Shown one piece after another: positions 26,634 through 36,742 of a stretch of DNA of 64,000 bases. The stretch is from Agrobacterium larrymoorei (GTDB taxonomy: Bacteria; Pseudomonadota; Alphaproteobacteria; Rhizobiales; Rhizobiaceae), in NCBI RefSeq assembly GCF_013322225.1, contig NZ_JAAMFB010000043.1, forward strand, positions 124,001-188,000, read 5' to 3'. The position numbers and the translations under genes are program-made. The first letter of the stretch is position 1. Each line of letters begins with the position of its first letter. The notes under the pieces were generated by a model, which had not been told where the DNA came from, searched no databases, and saw nothing but the letters and a program-made list of their open reading frames with translations.

Positions 26634-28589
26634 ATGGATGCCGTTCGTACTGCCGTCATGAACAATCGCTTCAACGCGATTGTCGAAGAAGCCTCTGCCG
26701 CGATCTACCGCACCGCCCACACGACTTTTGTTAAGATCGTCCAGGATTACCAGTGTGCGATTGCGACCGCCGAAGGCGAAATGTTCGCTTATCCGATGTT
26801 GTCTGGCGTCAATGTCTTCGTCGGCTCCCCGTTGAAGCCGACGCTGGATGCCATCAGCCGGGAGAACCTGAAGCCAGGCGATATCATCATCACCAACGAT
26901 CCCTTTGCCACGGACGGTCTGGTGACGCACCTGATGGACGTTACGCTGCTTTATCCGATCTTCTTCGACGAGAAGCTGATCGCGATCGGCTGGGCATTTG
27001 TCCATGCGTCCGATATCGGCGGCGCCGTTCCAGGAAGTATCTCGCCAGCCTTCACGGAAGTATTCCAGGAGGGCCTCCGTGTCAGGCCAATGAAGCTCTA
27101 CGAAGGAGGGGTGTTGAACGAAGCGATCAAGTCGATTTTCCAGGACAACAGCCGAAGTCCGACCGAGTTGTGGGGGGACATTCAGGCCATGATCTCGGGC
27201 CTGAAGAGCATGGACCGGCGCGTCAGCGAGCTTTGCGAGCGATATGATCGTGAGAGTGTCGAGGAGGGGATGCAGGACGTCATCAACTACGCGGAGACCA
27301 AGGCCCGCGCGGTGATCAGGACGATTCGGGACGGTGTATATACCTTCTCGGACTATCTTGAAGGGATCCATGATGGTCAGCTGGCCTATTTCAGCGTGAC
27401 CATGACGGTGAAGGACAGCGAGATCGAGGTTGATTTTACCGGCACGGATCCGCAATTGGCGGCCGCCTACAACCTGGTAACGGGGGCAACCACCCACCCC
27501 TACATTATCCAGTGCCTTTACGCCTACATCCTGACCGTTGATCCGCTGACGCCGCGCAACTCCGGTATCTTGCGGGCGATCCACGGCCATGCTCCGCGCG
27601 GCACGGTTCTCAACGCGGTCTATCCCGCATCCGGCGGGTCTCGTGCTGCATCAGCGACACGCGCCTACGACGTTATCCTGGGGTGCCTCAATCAGGCACT
27701 ACCGGAGGGCCTTGCCGCAGCCGGTGGCGGTATGAGCGGGGTTATCGTCGTTTCGGCTCCCGATCCTCGTACAGGCCGTGACCGTGTCAACGTGGTGGGT
27801 ACGATCGACGGCGGCGGCGGTGCCCGCCGTGGCGTTGACGGCCTGGACGGATCGGAAGTACGTTACTCACAGCGCAGCGTGCCAGTCGAAGTCATCGAGA
27901 TCGAAACGGTGCTGGTCATGCGGGCGCTCCGCCTCGTGCCGGACAGTCGCCGCGCGGGAAGATTCGCCAGCGGCGCAGCGCTCGAAATCGAAATGGAAAA
28001 CACGTCAAATCGCGCGGTCATAACGGTCAGAAACCTGAACCGGTTTGTGTTCGCGCCGTGGGGCTTCAAGGGGGGAGAGATCGGTCTTCTGGGTAAGGCA
28101 GTCGTCAATCCTGGCCGACCCGATGAGCGATCGGTCGGCAAGATCTCGGTTCTGGAGCTCGGACAGGGCGATATTCTCAGGATCACCAGTTCCACAGGCG
28201 GGGCGTTCGGCGAACCTCTTGAGCGGGATGTGGCGGCGATCGCGCGCGAGATCGAAAACGGCATGCTTTCCCCGGAGCGGGCCGCCGACGTCTATGCTGT
28301 CGTCTTCGACCGGGACGGTAAGATCGACGAGGCGGCGACCGCGGAACATCGCCGCGAACGCGGGAACCGAAAGTCAGACGACTTCAATTTCTGCATCGAA
28401 CGCCAGCGTCAGGACCAGGTGTGGTCGCAGCAGACACGCAGGGAACTGGCATCGCGGGCATTGACCTATGAACAGCGCATCCGCAGCCAGCTCGTCGATC
28501 GCGTTCATCACCGCCTGTTGGCGAAAGGTGAGCGGGTTGATGCCGGGAAACTGGATCAAGTCATCGCCGAAGAAGCCGGCCGGTTGTAG
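26634..28589 (+). CDS. hyuB: Hydantoinase/oxoprolinase subunit B
   Basis: 651-residue partner of HyuA. Family blocks include FVKIVQDYQCAIATAEGEMF, IITNDPFATDGLVTHLMDVT, HASDIGGAVPGSIS and YPASGGSRAASATRAYD. Subunits A and B together carry out ATP-dependent hydrolysis of a cyclic amide. The last ~75 residues, a charged tail after RERGNRKSDDF, extend beyond the usual end of many HyuB proteins. Followed by a hairpin terminator at 28656. Confidence 0.93.
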   Translation: MDAVRTAVMNNRFNAIVEEASAAIYRTAHTTFVKIVQDYQCAIATAEGEMFAYPMLSGVNVFVGSPLKPTLDAISRENLKPGDIIITNDPFATDGLVTHLMDVTLLYPIFFDEKLIAIGWAFVHASDIGGAVPGSISPAFTEVFQEGLRVRPMKLYEGGVLNEAIKSIFQDNSRSPTELWGDIQAMISGLKSMDRRVSELCERYDRESVEEGMQDVINYAETKARAVIRTIRDGVYTFSDYLEGIHDGQLAYFSVTMTVKDSEIEVDFTGTDPQLAAAYNLVTGATTHPYIIQCLYAYILTVDPLTPRNSGILRAIHGHAPRGTVLNAVYPASGGSRAASATRAYDVILGCLNQALPEGLAAAGGGMSGVIVVSAPDPRTGRDRVNVVGTIDGGGGARRGVDGLDGSEVRYSQRSVPVEVIEIETVLVMRALRLVPDSRRAGRFASGAALEIEMENTSNRAVITVRNLNRFVFAPWGFKGGEIGLLGKAVVNPGRPDERSVGKISVLELGQGDILRITSSTGGAFGEPLERDVAAIAREIENGMLSPERAADVYAVVFDRDGKIDEAATAEHRRERGNRKSDDFNFCIERQRQDQVWSQQTRRELASRALTYEQRIRSQLVDRVHHRLLAKGERVDAGKLDQVIAEEAGRL

Positions 28590-28655
28590 CGGCGAGGGTC
28601 CTGTGATCGTAATCAGTTAGTGTGAACGGTCGTCTGAAAGTGCGGCTATTGGAAG

Positions 28656-28682
28656 GGATGCCTCCTCCAGGGGCATCCTTTG
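28656..28682. terminator. Hairpin terminator between hyuB and LysR gene
   Basis: GGATGCC and GGCATCC form a 7-bp stem with a 9-base loop, followed by TTT. It lies between the convergent hyuB and LysR genes and could end hyuAB transcription. Confidence 0.75.
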
Positions 28683-28707
28683 TTCATTCAGGATTTCACA
28701 AGCGCCG

Positions 28708-29628
28708 CTATTTTCGTGCTGAAATCAGGTTTTGCGCAGCCAACGTCGCAAACTCGACAAAAGGCAGTATCCCCGGAACCGGGCAATCCGGATTCCAGCC
28801 CACGGCCATTGAAATTTCGACGGACATATCATCGACAGCCCGCGTGACGACACCGTCGTTTGCCATCGCAGCAACCCACTCCGGCAAGAATGTAATGCCG
28901 ACGCCCGCAGTCACCAAGGCAAGAGCCGTGGTGGTATCGGAGACAACAATGTCGTTTTCGATCAGTAGCCCGGCATTGGAAAGCTGCTTGTAGACTACCT
29001 CGAAGCTCGATAGCTCGAAACGCTTCAACGCGAAAACACCGTGCCCGGCGAAATCTGACAATCTCAACGCCGGTTTCCGCGCAAGTGCTGATTGGCAGGG
29101 CATGACGGCAACAAATCGTTCCAACAACAGGTGCTGAAACCGTACCAGATTGCTGTTGGATGGCGGTCGCATCAACCCGACATGGAAGTCACCGCGCTCG
29201 ATCCCTCGCAGAAGCTCGATGGAATCGACCTCTTTGATGACAAGCCTAGTCCTGGGAAACCTTTGCCGGAAACGGCTCAAGATCAAGGGGAGCAATTGAC
29301 TGGTGGCCGGGCTGATCGCTCCGATGATCAGCTCTTCTCCGCCGGGACTGAGACCGCCGGCTTCCAGCTTGGCATTGAGGATCGCCTCGTCGATTTTCAA
29401 AAGGATCTCGCGCGCGTGATCAAGGAATGATGCTCCCGCACGCGTCAGCTCCACGCGCCGCGTAGAGCGGATGAACAGTTGCACCCCCATAAGCTCTTCA
29501 AGCCGCTTGATCTGCTGGCTGAGCGTTGGCTGCGACATGTTCAGTCGGATCGCGGCTCTGCGGAAATGTAGTTCTTCAGCGGCAACGACAAAGCAGCGGA
29601 TGCTTCCGATCTCTATTTGATACGACAT
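28708..29628 (-). CDS. LysR-family transcriptional regulator
   Basis: 306 residues: an N-terminal winged helix-turn-helix (FVVAAEELHFRRAAIRLNMSQPTLSQQIKRLEELMG, residues about 12-47; only the pattern is meant) and a C-terminal effector domain. It follows nocM in the same direction with a 115-bp gap and faces hyuB. Possibly regulates hyuAB or the nox operon, alongside nocR. Target not shown by sequence. Confidence 0.92.
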   Translation of the reverse strand: MSYQIEIGSIRCFVVAAEELHFRRAAIRLNMSQPTLSQQIKRLEELMGVQLFIRSTRRVELTRAGASFLDHAREILLKIDEAILNAKLEAGGLSPGGEELIIGAISPATSQLLPLILSRFRQRFPRTRLVIKEVDSIELLRGIERGDFHVGLMRPPSNSNLVRFQHLLLERFVAVMPCQSALARKPALRLSDFAGHGVFALKRFELSSFEVVYKQLSNAGLLIENDIVVSDTTTALALVTAGVGITFLPEWVAAMANDGVVTRAVDDMSVEISMAVGWNPDCPVPGILPFVEFATLAAQNLISARK

Positions 29629-29742
29629 CTCCGGTCACCAATACAAAGCAACGTAACAGTCAAACCCGAATATTTGAATGTTACGTCGAGATTCGCCTGA
29701 GCGCACTCTTTCGATCGGTAATCCAACGGGGATTTCCAAGTT

Positions 29743-30468
29743 CTAATGCGTCTCCGCCGCCTTCGGAGCCGTTCCGCCCACCCGGGCGCGCATGTGCGGA
29801 TTGAGCCACCACTCCGCCAGCATGACCAGACGGCTAACAACGAACGTGATGGACAGGTAGATCGCACCGGCGACGATGAACACTTCGACCGGGCTGTAGG
29901 TGGCCGAGATGATCTGCTTCGCCAGACCGGTCACTTCGACGATAGTGATTGTCGAAGCGAGCGACGTTGATTTGATGATGAGCATCACTTCGTTGCCATA
30001 GGCCGGCAACGCTTGCCGGATGGCGATCGGGAACACGATTCTCCTAAACTGGAGAATTGTGGACATGCCAACAGCGCGCGCGGCTTCGATCTGCCCGAGA
30101 GGAACCGCCTGTATGCCGCCCCGGATGATTTCGCTGGTATAGGCCGCGGTATTGAGGGCCAGAGCGAGGATCGCGCAGAACCACGGTTCGCGGAACGACG
30201 ACCACAGACCAACTTCCGTGAGGAACCCTCTGAACTGAGCCGACCCGTAGTAAATCAGGAACATCTGCACCAGAAGCGGGGTCGATCTGATCAGGTAGAC
30301 GTAGCTGTATGCTACCGAAGAAACGATGCGGTTTTTCGAAAGCCGCATCAGCGCGACAGGCACCGAAACAACAAATCCGATGAGAAGCGATATGAACGCG
30401 AGCGCCAGCGTCGTGGGGACGGCAGCAATGAGTTTGGGGAACGACTCGATGATGAGTTGAATATCCAT
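29743..30468 (-). CDS. nocM: Nopaline ABC transporter permease NocM
   Basis: 240-residue inner-membrane permease of the HisM/polar amino-acid family. It has about five hydrophobic segments; the family coupling loop is present as EIIRGGIQAVPLGQIEAARAVG. TPLLVQMFLIYYG is the usual start of helix 3. It sits 1 base from nocQ. Order nocP-nocT-nocQ-nocM equals the nopaline transport operon of pTiC58. Confidence 0.93.
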   Translation of the reverse strand: MDIQLIIESFPKLIAAVPTTLALAFISLLIGFVVSVPVALMRLSKNRIVSSVAYSYVYLIRSTPLLVQMFLIYYGSAQFRGFLTEVGLWSSFREPWFCAILALALNTAAYTSEIIRGGIQAVPLGQIEAARAVGMSTILQFRRIVFPIAIRQALPAYGNEVMLIIKSTSLASTITIVEVTGLAKQIISATYSPVEVFIVAGAIYLSITFVVSRLVMLAEWWLNPHMRARVGGTAPKAAETH

Positions 30469-30469
30469 A

Positions 30470-31180
30470 TTATTGGCTCCTCACACCGCGGTTCGCCCAC
30501 TTTTCAGCTTTGAGAAAGCCCCGGTTCGAGACGGAGGAAAGAAGAAGGAAGATCACGAAGGCGGTGATGTAGAAGGTAAAGGGCTGCTTCGTCGAACCTG
30601 CGCCCATCGCCGCTGTCCGCATTATTTCGACCAGGCCGACAACGGAGATTAGCGACGTGTCTTTGAGCGTGAATTGCCAGACATTTCCAAGGCCTGGGAG
30701 GGCGAACCTAGCCGCTTGTGGGATCAGCACCCGGCGCAGCCGCAGCCATGGACCCATTCCAATGGATTTCGCCGCTTCGATCTGACCTGGGGGAACAGCG
30801 AGAACGGCAGCGCGAATGACCTCGGTGGCATATGCTCCGGCACTCACGCTGATGCAGAGGACGCCGATCACGAAGATTGGGGGCTCGATGTACCCCTCGT
30901 ATCCGAACAGTCCATTGGCGATGGTGCGCAGGAGTGTGCCGCCACCGAAGAATACCAAAAAGATGATTAGCAGTTCAGGGACGCCGCGAACGACCGTCGT
31001 ATAGACGTCACCGAGCAGGCGTAGTGACCAGAAACGGGATAGCTTTGCCGCAGCGAAAATCGAACCAAAGATGATTCCGAAAAGGTACGAAAAGGCTGCG
31101 ACGACAACAGTCATCATCGCCCCGCGCACCAATTCATCGCCCCAGCCGGCGTCTCCCCATTGCAATAGTGTTAAATCCAT
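30470..31180 (-). CDS. nocQ: Nopaline ABC transporter permease NocQ
   Basis: HisQ-type permease of about 236 residues. The frame is open from 31225, but MDLTLLQWGDAGWGDELVRG at 31180 is the conserved start. Coupling loop: EVIRAAVLAVPPGQIEAAKSIG. It pairs with NocM to form the nopaline channel. Confidence 0.93.
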   Translation of the reverse strand: MDLTLLQWGDAGWGDELVRGAMMTVVVAAFSYLFGIIFGSIFAAAKLSRFWSLRLLGDVYTTVVRGVPELLIIFLVFFGGGTLLRTIANGLFGYEGYIEPPIFVIGVLCISVSAGAYATEVIRAAVLAVPPGQIEAAKSIGMGPWLRLRRVLIPQAARFALPGLGNVWQFTLKDTSLISVVGLVEIMRTAAMGAGSTKQPFTFYITAFVIFLLLSSVSNRGFLKAEKWANRGVRSQ

Positions 31181-31252
31181 CGACCACGCCTCAAGCTTGC
31201 GAAACGGATAGAGCGCCGGCCGCATGAGTGCCGACGCTCCAACTGAAAGAGA

Positions 31253-32131
<879 letters not shown>

Positions 32132-32169
32132 TTATTTTCGAATGTTGACTCTTCTGCGCGCCTGCGCGC

Positions 32170-32943
32170 TCACAGAACGCTGGAGAGGAAGGCCCGACAC
32201 CTTGGTGACGTCGGATTCTGGAATACTTCTTGCGGGGTTCCCTGCTCTTCAATCTGCCCCTTTTCGAGGAAGAGAACCTTGCTCGATACGTCGCGAGCAA
32301 AACCCATTTCGTGCGTCACCACGACCATTGTCCGCCCCTCTTCGGCGAGCTTCCTGATCACCTTCAGGACTTCGCCCACCAATTCCGGATCGAGGGCAGA
32401 GGTTGGTTCGTCGAAGAGAAGCGCGCTCGGCTGCATAGCCAGTGCGCGTGCGATGCTGACGCGCTGTTGTTGTCCACCTGACAATTGAGACGGGTAGGCG
32501 TCGTGCTTGTCGGCAATACCAACCTTGTCCAGGAAATCCATTGCACGGTCGTGCACGTCGCCCTTGGGCTGTTTGAGAACGTGTACGGGGCCTTCCATGA
32601 CGTTCTGCAGGACAGTCATATGCCCCCATAGATTGAAGCTCTGGAACACCATGCCGAGTTGCATCCGCATGCGTTCGATCTTTTTGCGATCGACGCCGAT
32701 CAATCGGCCAGCCGCATCCGTTTTGACGACGACCTCTTCCTGCCCAACTGCGATACGGCCCTTGTTCGGGGTTTCGAGGAAGTTCATACAGCGCAGGAAA
32801 GTACTCTTACCGGAGCCGGAGCTGCCGATAATCGAAACCACATCGCCTTTATTGGCTGTGAGTGAAATGCCCTTCAGAACTTCCAGCGTTCCAAAGTTCT
32901 TATGGATATCTTCTGCCACCAGGGTGGGCTGCGTTCCGTCCAT
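32170..32943 (-). CDS. nocP: Nopaline ABC transporter ATPase NocP
   Basis: 257-residue ATP-binding subunit: Walker [21 protein letters not shown] (about residues 38-57), signature [15 protein letters not shown], Walker [14 protein letters not shown] and the switch His in [11 protein letters not shown]. First gene of nocP-T-Q-M, divergent from nocR across a 252-bp regulatory spacer. Confidence 0.95.
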   Translation of the reverse strand: MDGTQPTLVAEDIHKNFGTLEVLKGISLTANKGDVVSIIGSSGSGKSTFLRCMNFLETPNKGRIAVGQEEVVVKTDAAGRLIGVDRKKIERMRMQLGMVFQSFNLWGHMTVLQNVMEGPVHVLKQPKGDVHDRAMDFLDKVGIADKHDAYPSQLSGGQQQRVSIARALAMQPSALLFDEPTSALDPELVGEVLKVIRKLAEEGRTMVVVTHEMGFARDVSSKVLFLEKGQIEEQGTPQEVFQNPTSPRCRAFLSSVL

Positions 32944-33130
32944 TCGCGTTCCCTTGTTCTATCATTCCCGATCTCTTGCGATGCAGCGAAAAACCGTGCC
33001 GTTAGCACGGCCGAGAATGGCGCAGCCGGCACCTGTCCGGCTTTCATTCTCAAAGGTGAAACACGTATTGACGTGTTCACCGCGTACATTCTTCGAGAGT
33101 AGGACCCAGTTTTCTATTGTTACTAAAAGC

Positions 33131-33190
33131 TTGCCTTCCATATCGCAAGGGCAGTAATAGGCATGCGCCCATGTGCATATGTTATGGAGA
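33131..33190 (+). promoter_or_regulatory. Copy B of 60-bp repeat, nocR-nocP control region
   Basis: 80% identical to 24250-24309. It ends 5 bases before the nocR ATG and contains a CATGCGCCCATGTGCATATG segment with dyad character. As the spacer between a LysR gene and the operon it controls, it is the expected NocR-binding site. Confidence 0.7.
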
Positions 33191-33195
33191 AAGCA

Positions 33196-34098
33196 ATGAT
33201 TCAATCGCGTCAGTTAGAAGCGTTCCGGGCAGTCATGCTGACAGGAGGTATGACGTCAGCAGCGAATCTCGTCAGGATCACGCAGCCCGCGATCAGCCGG
33301 CTGATCAGGGATCTCGAAGAGGAAATTGGGATCAGCCTCTTCGAAAGAACGGGCAACCGGTTACGTCCTACGCGGGAGGCCGGTATTCTGTTCAAGGAAG
33401 TGTCGCGACATTTCAACGGGATTCAGCACATCGACAAAGTCGCGGCGGAACTGAAGAAATCTCATATGGGGTCCCTAAGGGTCGCCTGTTATACAGCGCC
33501 GGCTCTGAGTTTTATGTCCGGCGTCATTGAGACGTTCATCGCCGATCGGCCCGACGTGTCGGTTTACCTCGACACGGTTCCCTCCCAGACGGTCCTCGAA
33601 TTGGTCTCGCTCCAGCACTACGATCTCGGAATATCGATATTGGCTGGCGACTATCCTGGTCTCACCGTCGAACCTGTCCCTTCCTTTCGTGCCGTCTGCC
33701 TGGTGCCGCCGGGGCATCGTCTCGAAGACAAGGAAACTGTTCATGCGACGGACCTTGAAGGAGAGTCATTGATTTGCCTCTCTCCAGTGAGCCTTCTACG
33801 GATGCAAACGGACGCCGCACTGGACAGCTGCGGCGTCCACTGTAATCGCAGGATAGAAAGTAGTCTGGCGCTGAATCTCTGCGATCTGGTAAGCAGGGGA
33901 ATGGGGGTTGGTATCGTCGACCCCTTCACTGCCGACTACTACAGTGCAAATCCGGTTATTCAGCGCTCCTTTGATCCGGTTGTCCCCTACCATTTTGCTA
34001 TCGTTCTTCCGACCGACAGCCCACCGCCGCGCTTGGTTAGCGAGTTCCGGGCAGCCTTGCTTGATGCTTTGAAAGCCTTGCCCTATGAAACCATTTGA
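33196..34098 (+). CDS. nocR: LysR-family nopaline regulator NocR
   Basis: 300-residue LysR regulator activating nopaline catabolism in response to nopaline. The frame is open from 33163, but the ATG at 33196 (MIQSRQLEAFRAVMLTGGMT) has a GGAGAAAG ribosome site. The helix-turn-helix is at about residues 17-36 (SAANLVRITQPAISRLIRDL). The position divergent from nocP is that of nocR/occR in Ti plasmids. Its 3' end is only 3 bases from the convergent ORF at 34102. Confidence 0.9.
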   Translation: MIQSRQLEAFRAVMLTGGMTSAANLVRITQPAISRLIRDLEEEIGISLFERTGNRLRPTREAGILFKEVSRHFNGIQHIDKVAAELKKSHMGSLRVACYTAPALSFMSGVIETFIADRPDVSVYLDTVPSQTVLELVSLQHYDLGISILAGDYPGLTVEPVPSFRAVCLVPPGHRLEDKETVHATDLEGESLICLSPVSLLRMQTDAALDSCGVHCNRRIESSLALNLCDLVSRGMGVGIVDPFTADYYSANPVIQRSFDPVVPYHFAIVLPTDSPPPRLVSEFRAALLDALKALPYETI

Positions 34099-34101
34099 TC
34101 G

Positions 34102-34461
34102 TCAGGATCGCAGCAAGTTGTCAAAGATATCGGGTCCAGCCCGGTGTCGTGGTCGAAAGGCTGGCGAACCCGGCTTATCCCGTTCTAGAGGCCACCAGTC
34201 GGCGAGATTTACCCGCACGAAAACATTGTTGCTGGTATCTCCGTCGGCTCGGTATTCGCTTGGGATGCGATAGGCAGTGGGACCGGCGCGCAGCTCGTCG
34301 AAATCACGGCTAGACGGAGATTCTGTGGCGACTGCAGATAGAAAGATGCCTCCGAACACTGTGATTCCCGGAACGCTGTAATTCGAGCGGTTGCGTACTT
34401 TCGACACGGTGATGTTTTGCCCGAACATAACAGACTTGTTGGGTCTGGGCACGTGTCTCAT
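34102..34461 (-). CDS. Hypothetical protein coupled to trbI
   Basis: 119 residues; the ATG overlaps the trbI stop (ATGA), which suggests translational coupling and a real gene at the end of the trb operon. No family recognised and no signal peptide or membrane segment evident. It ends convergent with nocR. Confidence 0.5.
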   Translation of the reverse strand: MRHVPRPNKSVMFGQNITVSKVRNRSNYSVPGITVFGGIFLSAVATESPSSRDFDELRAGPTAYRIPSEYRADGDTSNNVFVRVNLADWWPLERDKPGSPAFRPRHRAGPDIFDNLLRS

Positions 34462-35765
34462 CGATATGCTCCTGGGAAAACAATGTCCTGATCGACCAGC
34501 ACATTGAATTTGTAACCAGGCCGGATCTCGAGCGTAGGCTGCACGTCCATGTTTCTCTGGATGGTCCGGTCAGCGGCACGACCGAAGGTCTCGGCGAAAT
34601 TCCGCCGGGCCGCATCCGATGCGGTGTCCTGTGTTGCCAGCGTCGAGCTTTCCGGAACGGCCATGTCGATCCCCGTGCCGATCACCGCAATGAGGATGGC
34701 CGAACCAAACGTCTGGAGCCACTTCCGATCCACCTTATCGCGGAAACCGCTGTAGCCCTGCGCGTCCGTCCCGGACATGCCGCCGATCTGGAGCGCCGAG
34801 CCATTCGGGAAGATGATGTCGGTCCAGACGACGAGCACCCGGCTCTGGCCGAACGACACCTTGCTGTCATAGCGGCCGAACAGCTTCGTTCCTTGCGGAA
34901 TCAACAGTCGATGTCCCGTCGCCGAGTCATAGACGTTCTGGCTTACCTGGGCAGTGATACGCCCGGGTAGGTCGGAATTGATCCCGGTGATCAATGTCGC
35001 GGGAATGACTGAGCCGCGCTTGAGTTCGTAGAGCGACTGTTGGGGGACGACACGGTTCGGCAGGTAGCCAAGTTCCTTGAGGTCGGCATTGAAGAAATCC
35101 TCCTTCGTCTTCTGGCCGTTCGGATCAACATTTTGTCCGCCGAGACCGGCGCGAAGAGCGGCGGCGTAGAGATCGGATGCTCCGGGAGTCGTTGCCGTGG
35201 AAACCCCGTTCGTCGTCCCGGCGGTGTCGTTTGTATTAGCTCCCTGCCTGTCAAACTTGCCGCGGTCGATAGCGATCGGTGAGTCATAGGCGGCGTCATT
35301 GGCCTGCAGCCGGGCCATTCTCTGGCGCTGCCGCTCACGAAGATATTGCTCGTCCTGCTCGCGCTGCAAGCGGGCGCGCCAGACCTGTTCAGATTCCAGT
35401 TGCGGTTCCGTCCGCGCATCTTCCCTTTGACCGGGCTGAGGTGTGAATGGATTGACGGAGCGCTTCTCCTCTTCCCTCTCGACCGGCGTCGGCTGCAGCG
35501 TCGTCACCTGCTGCGGCTCGCCGATGATGCCGTCCGAAACGCCGCGCTTGATCTGATCGGCGAAGGTTGACGCCGGATTGCCGGAGCTTGTGTCCGGGCC
35601 GGTGTCGCGGAAATACAGTCCGCGTGAGGTCAGGCCGTAGAAGATGACACCGAGGAAGGCGACGACCAGCACGACCACAACGATGATCGGCAGACGGTTA
35701 ATCCGGCGCATGCCGGAGCCCGTTTCCTCGTGTGGAGTGCCGCCGAGCTTGAGCGATTGAACCAT
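34458..35765 (-). CDS. trbI: Conjugal transfer protein TrbI
   Basis: 435-residue inner-membrane/periplasmic component of the type IV secretion system for Ti plasmid conjugation (VirB10 family). A single membrane helix is at about residues 28-47 (PIIVVVVLVVAFLGVIFYGL), then a Pro/Gln/Arg-rich periplasmic linker and the conserved C-terminal barrel domain (LLIPQGTKLFGRYDSKVSFGQ, VVWTDIIFPNGSALQIGGM, GYKFNVLVDQDIVFPG). It appears intact, but its upstream operon is interrupted by T-DNA 2. Confidence 0.95.
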   Translation of the reverse strand: MVQSLKLGGTPHEETGSGMRRINRLPIIVVVVLVVAFLGVIFYGLTSRGLYFRDTGPDTSSGNPASTFADQIKRGVSDGIIGEPQQVTTLQPTPVEREEEKRSVNPFTPQPGQREDARTEPQLESEQVWRARLQREQDEQYLRERQRQRMARLQANDAAYDSPIAIDRGKFDRQGANTNDTAGTTNGVSTATTPGASDLYAAALRAGLGGQNVDPNGQKTKEDFFNADLKELGYLPNRVVPQQSLYELKRGSVIPATLITGINSDLPGRITAQVSQNVYDSATGHRLLIPQGTKLFGRYDSKVSFGQSRVLVVWTDIIFPNGSALQIGGMSGTDAQGYSGFRDKVDRKWLQTFGSAILIAVIGTGIDMAVPESSTLATQDTASDAARRNFAETFGRAADRTIQRNMDVQPTLEIRPGYKFNVLVDQDIVFPGAYR

Positions 35766-35777
35766 GACCGCCCTCCC

Positions 35778-36212
35778 CTAACCGCGTTTCATGACCGAGA
35801 GCGCGCTCGCCGGCTCCGCACCCGTCGTTGTGACGGTGTAGGCGCGGCCGAGTTCGACGCTGTCGGTCGACAGGCGCGCGAGCATCTGGCCCTCGAAGGG
35901 TATGACGATATAGGCGAGCGGCACGGTGCGCGCAGCACCATCCGTCTTCTGGTCGGTCACCACCGCATAACCCCATCCCTTGAGGGCCGCTTCCAGCGCC
36001 TGCCCGAAAGGCGAGCTGTCCTGCTTCGGCGAGACAGTCGCGGTCCCGGGGCCGATCTGCTCTGCGAGCCTGCTCACCATGTCGCCGGCAATAGCGTTCG
36101 CCGCCGGTTGGCCATCAAGCGAGGTCGACGCTCTGATCCCGCGAAACTTCAAGAAGTAACTGCCCCACGTCACCGCGCTTGCCATGAGGGTCTGTCCGCT
36201 CAAGAACAGCAT
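35778..36212 (-). CDS. trbH: Conjugal transfer protein TrbH (altered N-terminus)
   Basis: 144 residues; the C-terminal two-thirds are a typical TrbH ([52 protein letters not shown]). TrbH proteins are usually lipoproteins. Here the N-terminus reads [14 protein letters not shown], resembling LSGCQT with the lipobox Cys missing, and is followed by ~20 residues ([16 protein letters not shown]) that do not look like TrbH. The 5' end lies about 80 bp from the T-DNA 2 left border and no trbG follows, so the operon is truncated here. Confidence 0.8.
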   Translation of the reverse strand: MLFLSGQTLMASAVTWGSYFLKFRGIRASTSLDGQPAANAIAGDMVSRLAEQIGPGTATVSPKQDSSPFGQALEAALKGWGYAVVTDQKTDGAARTVPLAYIVIPFEGQMLARLSTDSVELGRAYTVTTTGAEPASALSVMKRG

Positions 36213-36291
36213 CGCGCGCCGGCCTCACTTTGCCGCTCACAACCGATCTTCGCGTTCCGGACAATCGAAACCACCGGAAAGGGCCCGTCCG

Positions 36292-36316
36292 TGGCAGGAT
36301 ATATTAAAATGTAATT
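36292..36316. repeat. T-DNA 2 left border repeat
   Basis: 25-bp border beginning TGGCAGGATATATTAAA and ending ATGTAATT. The core is perfect, and the TGTAATT end recalls the left border of octopine TR-DNA. Confidence 0.92.
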
Positions 36317-36742
36317 TTGAATAGGAACTGAGAAGTTTTCAGATCGATGGAGACCACCACGCAGTGCCAAGATAGATACATTTGCATAGTAAGGTACTAT
36401 TGATGATATCATAATGTAATAAGTAGTAATAGGTTGTTTATTATTGGCGGAGTTTTCGATGTGTAGTGCAATTGTCAGCCTTTTGACTGTTACCTTTTGA
36501 CTTATGCCACGCCACCGACGGATTCTGTACCGACAATTTTGAAAAATGTGACCAGAGCCAATAATTTCTTCTTGATCTGACCCCTAGCGGGGCCGAGCAG
36601 GAGACGTGGTTGGGTTAAATCGTTCGTGTCTCCATTGCTATCTACTTAAAAGGCCCCCCTCTTTTGCTCCCGAAGCCTTATTGACGAGAGCTTTATTGTT
36701 GGCTTCGTAATAGTCCTGTTCATAAGTCGGGCCGCTGTGAAG
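36317..36742. promoter_or_regulatory. Left border to first plast gene, with tandem CCTTTTGACT
   Basis: Non-coding. It contains two copies of CCTTTTGACT (36479-36488 and 36493-36502) about 240 bp before the plast gene. Similar TTTTGAC motifs lie before several T-DNA genes. Confidence 0.55.

Noticed and set aside
26631-27590. 319-residue minus-strand frame inside hyuB
   Set aside because: Shadow of hyuB, whose family blocks are clear on the plus strand.
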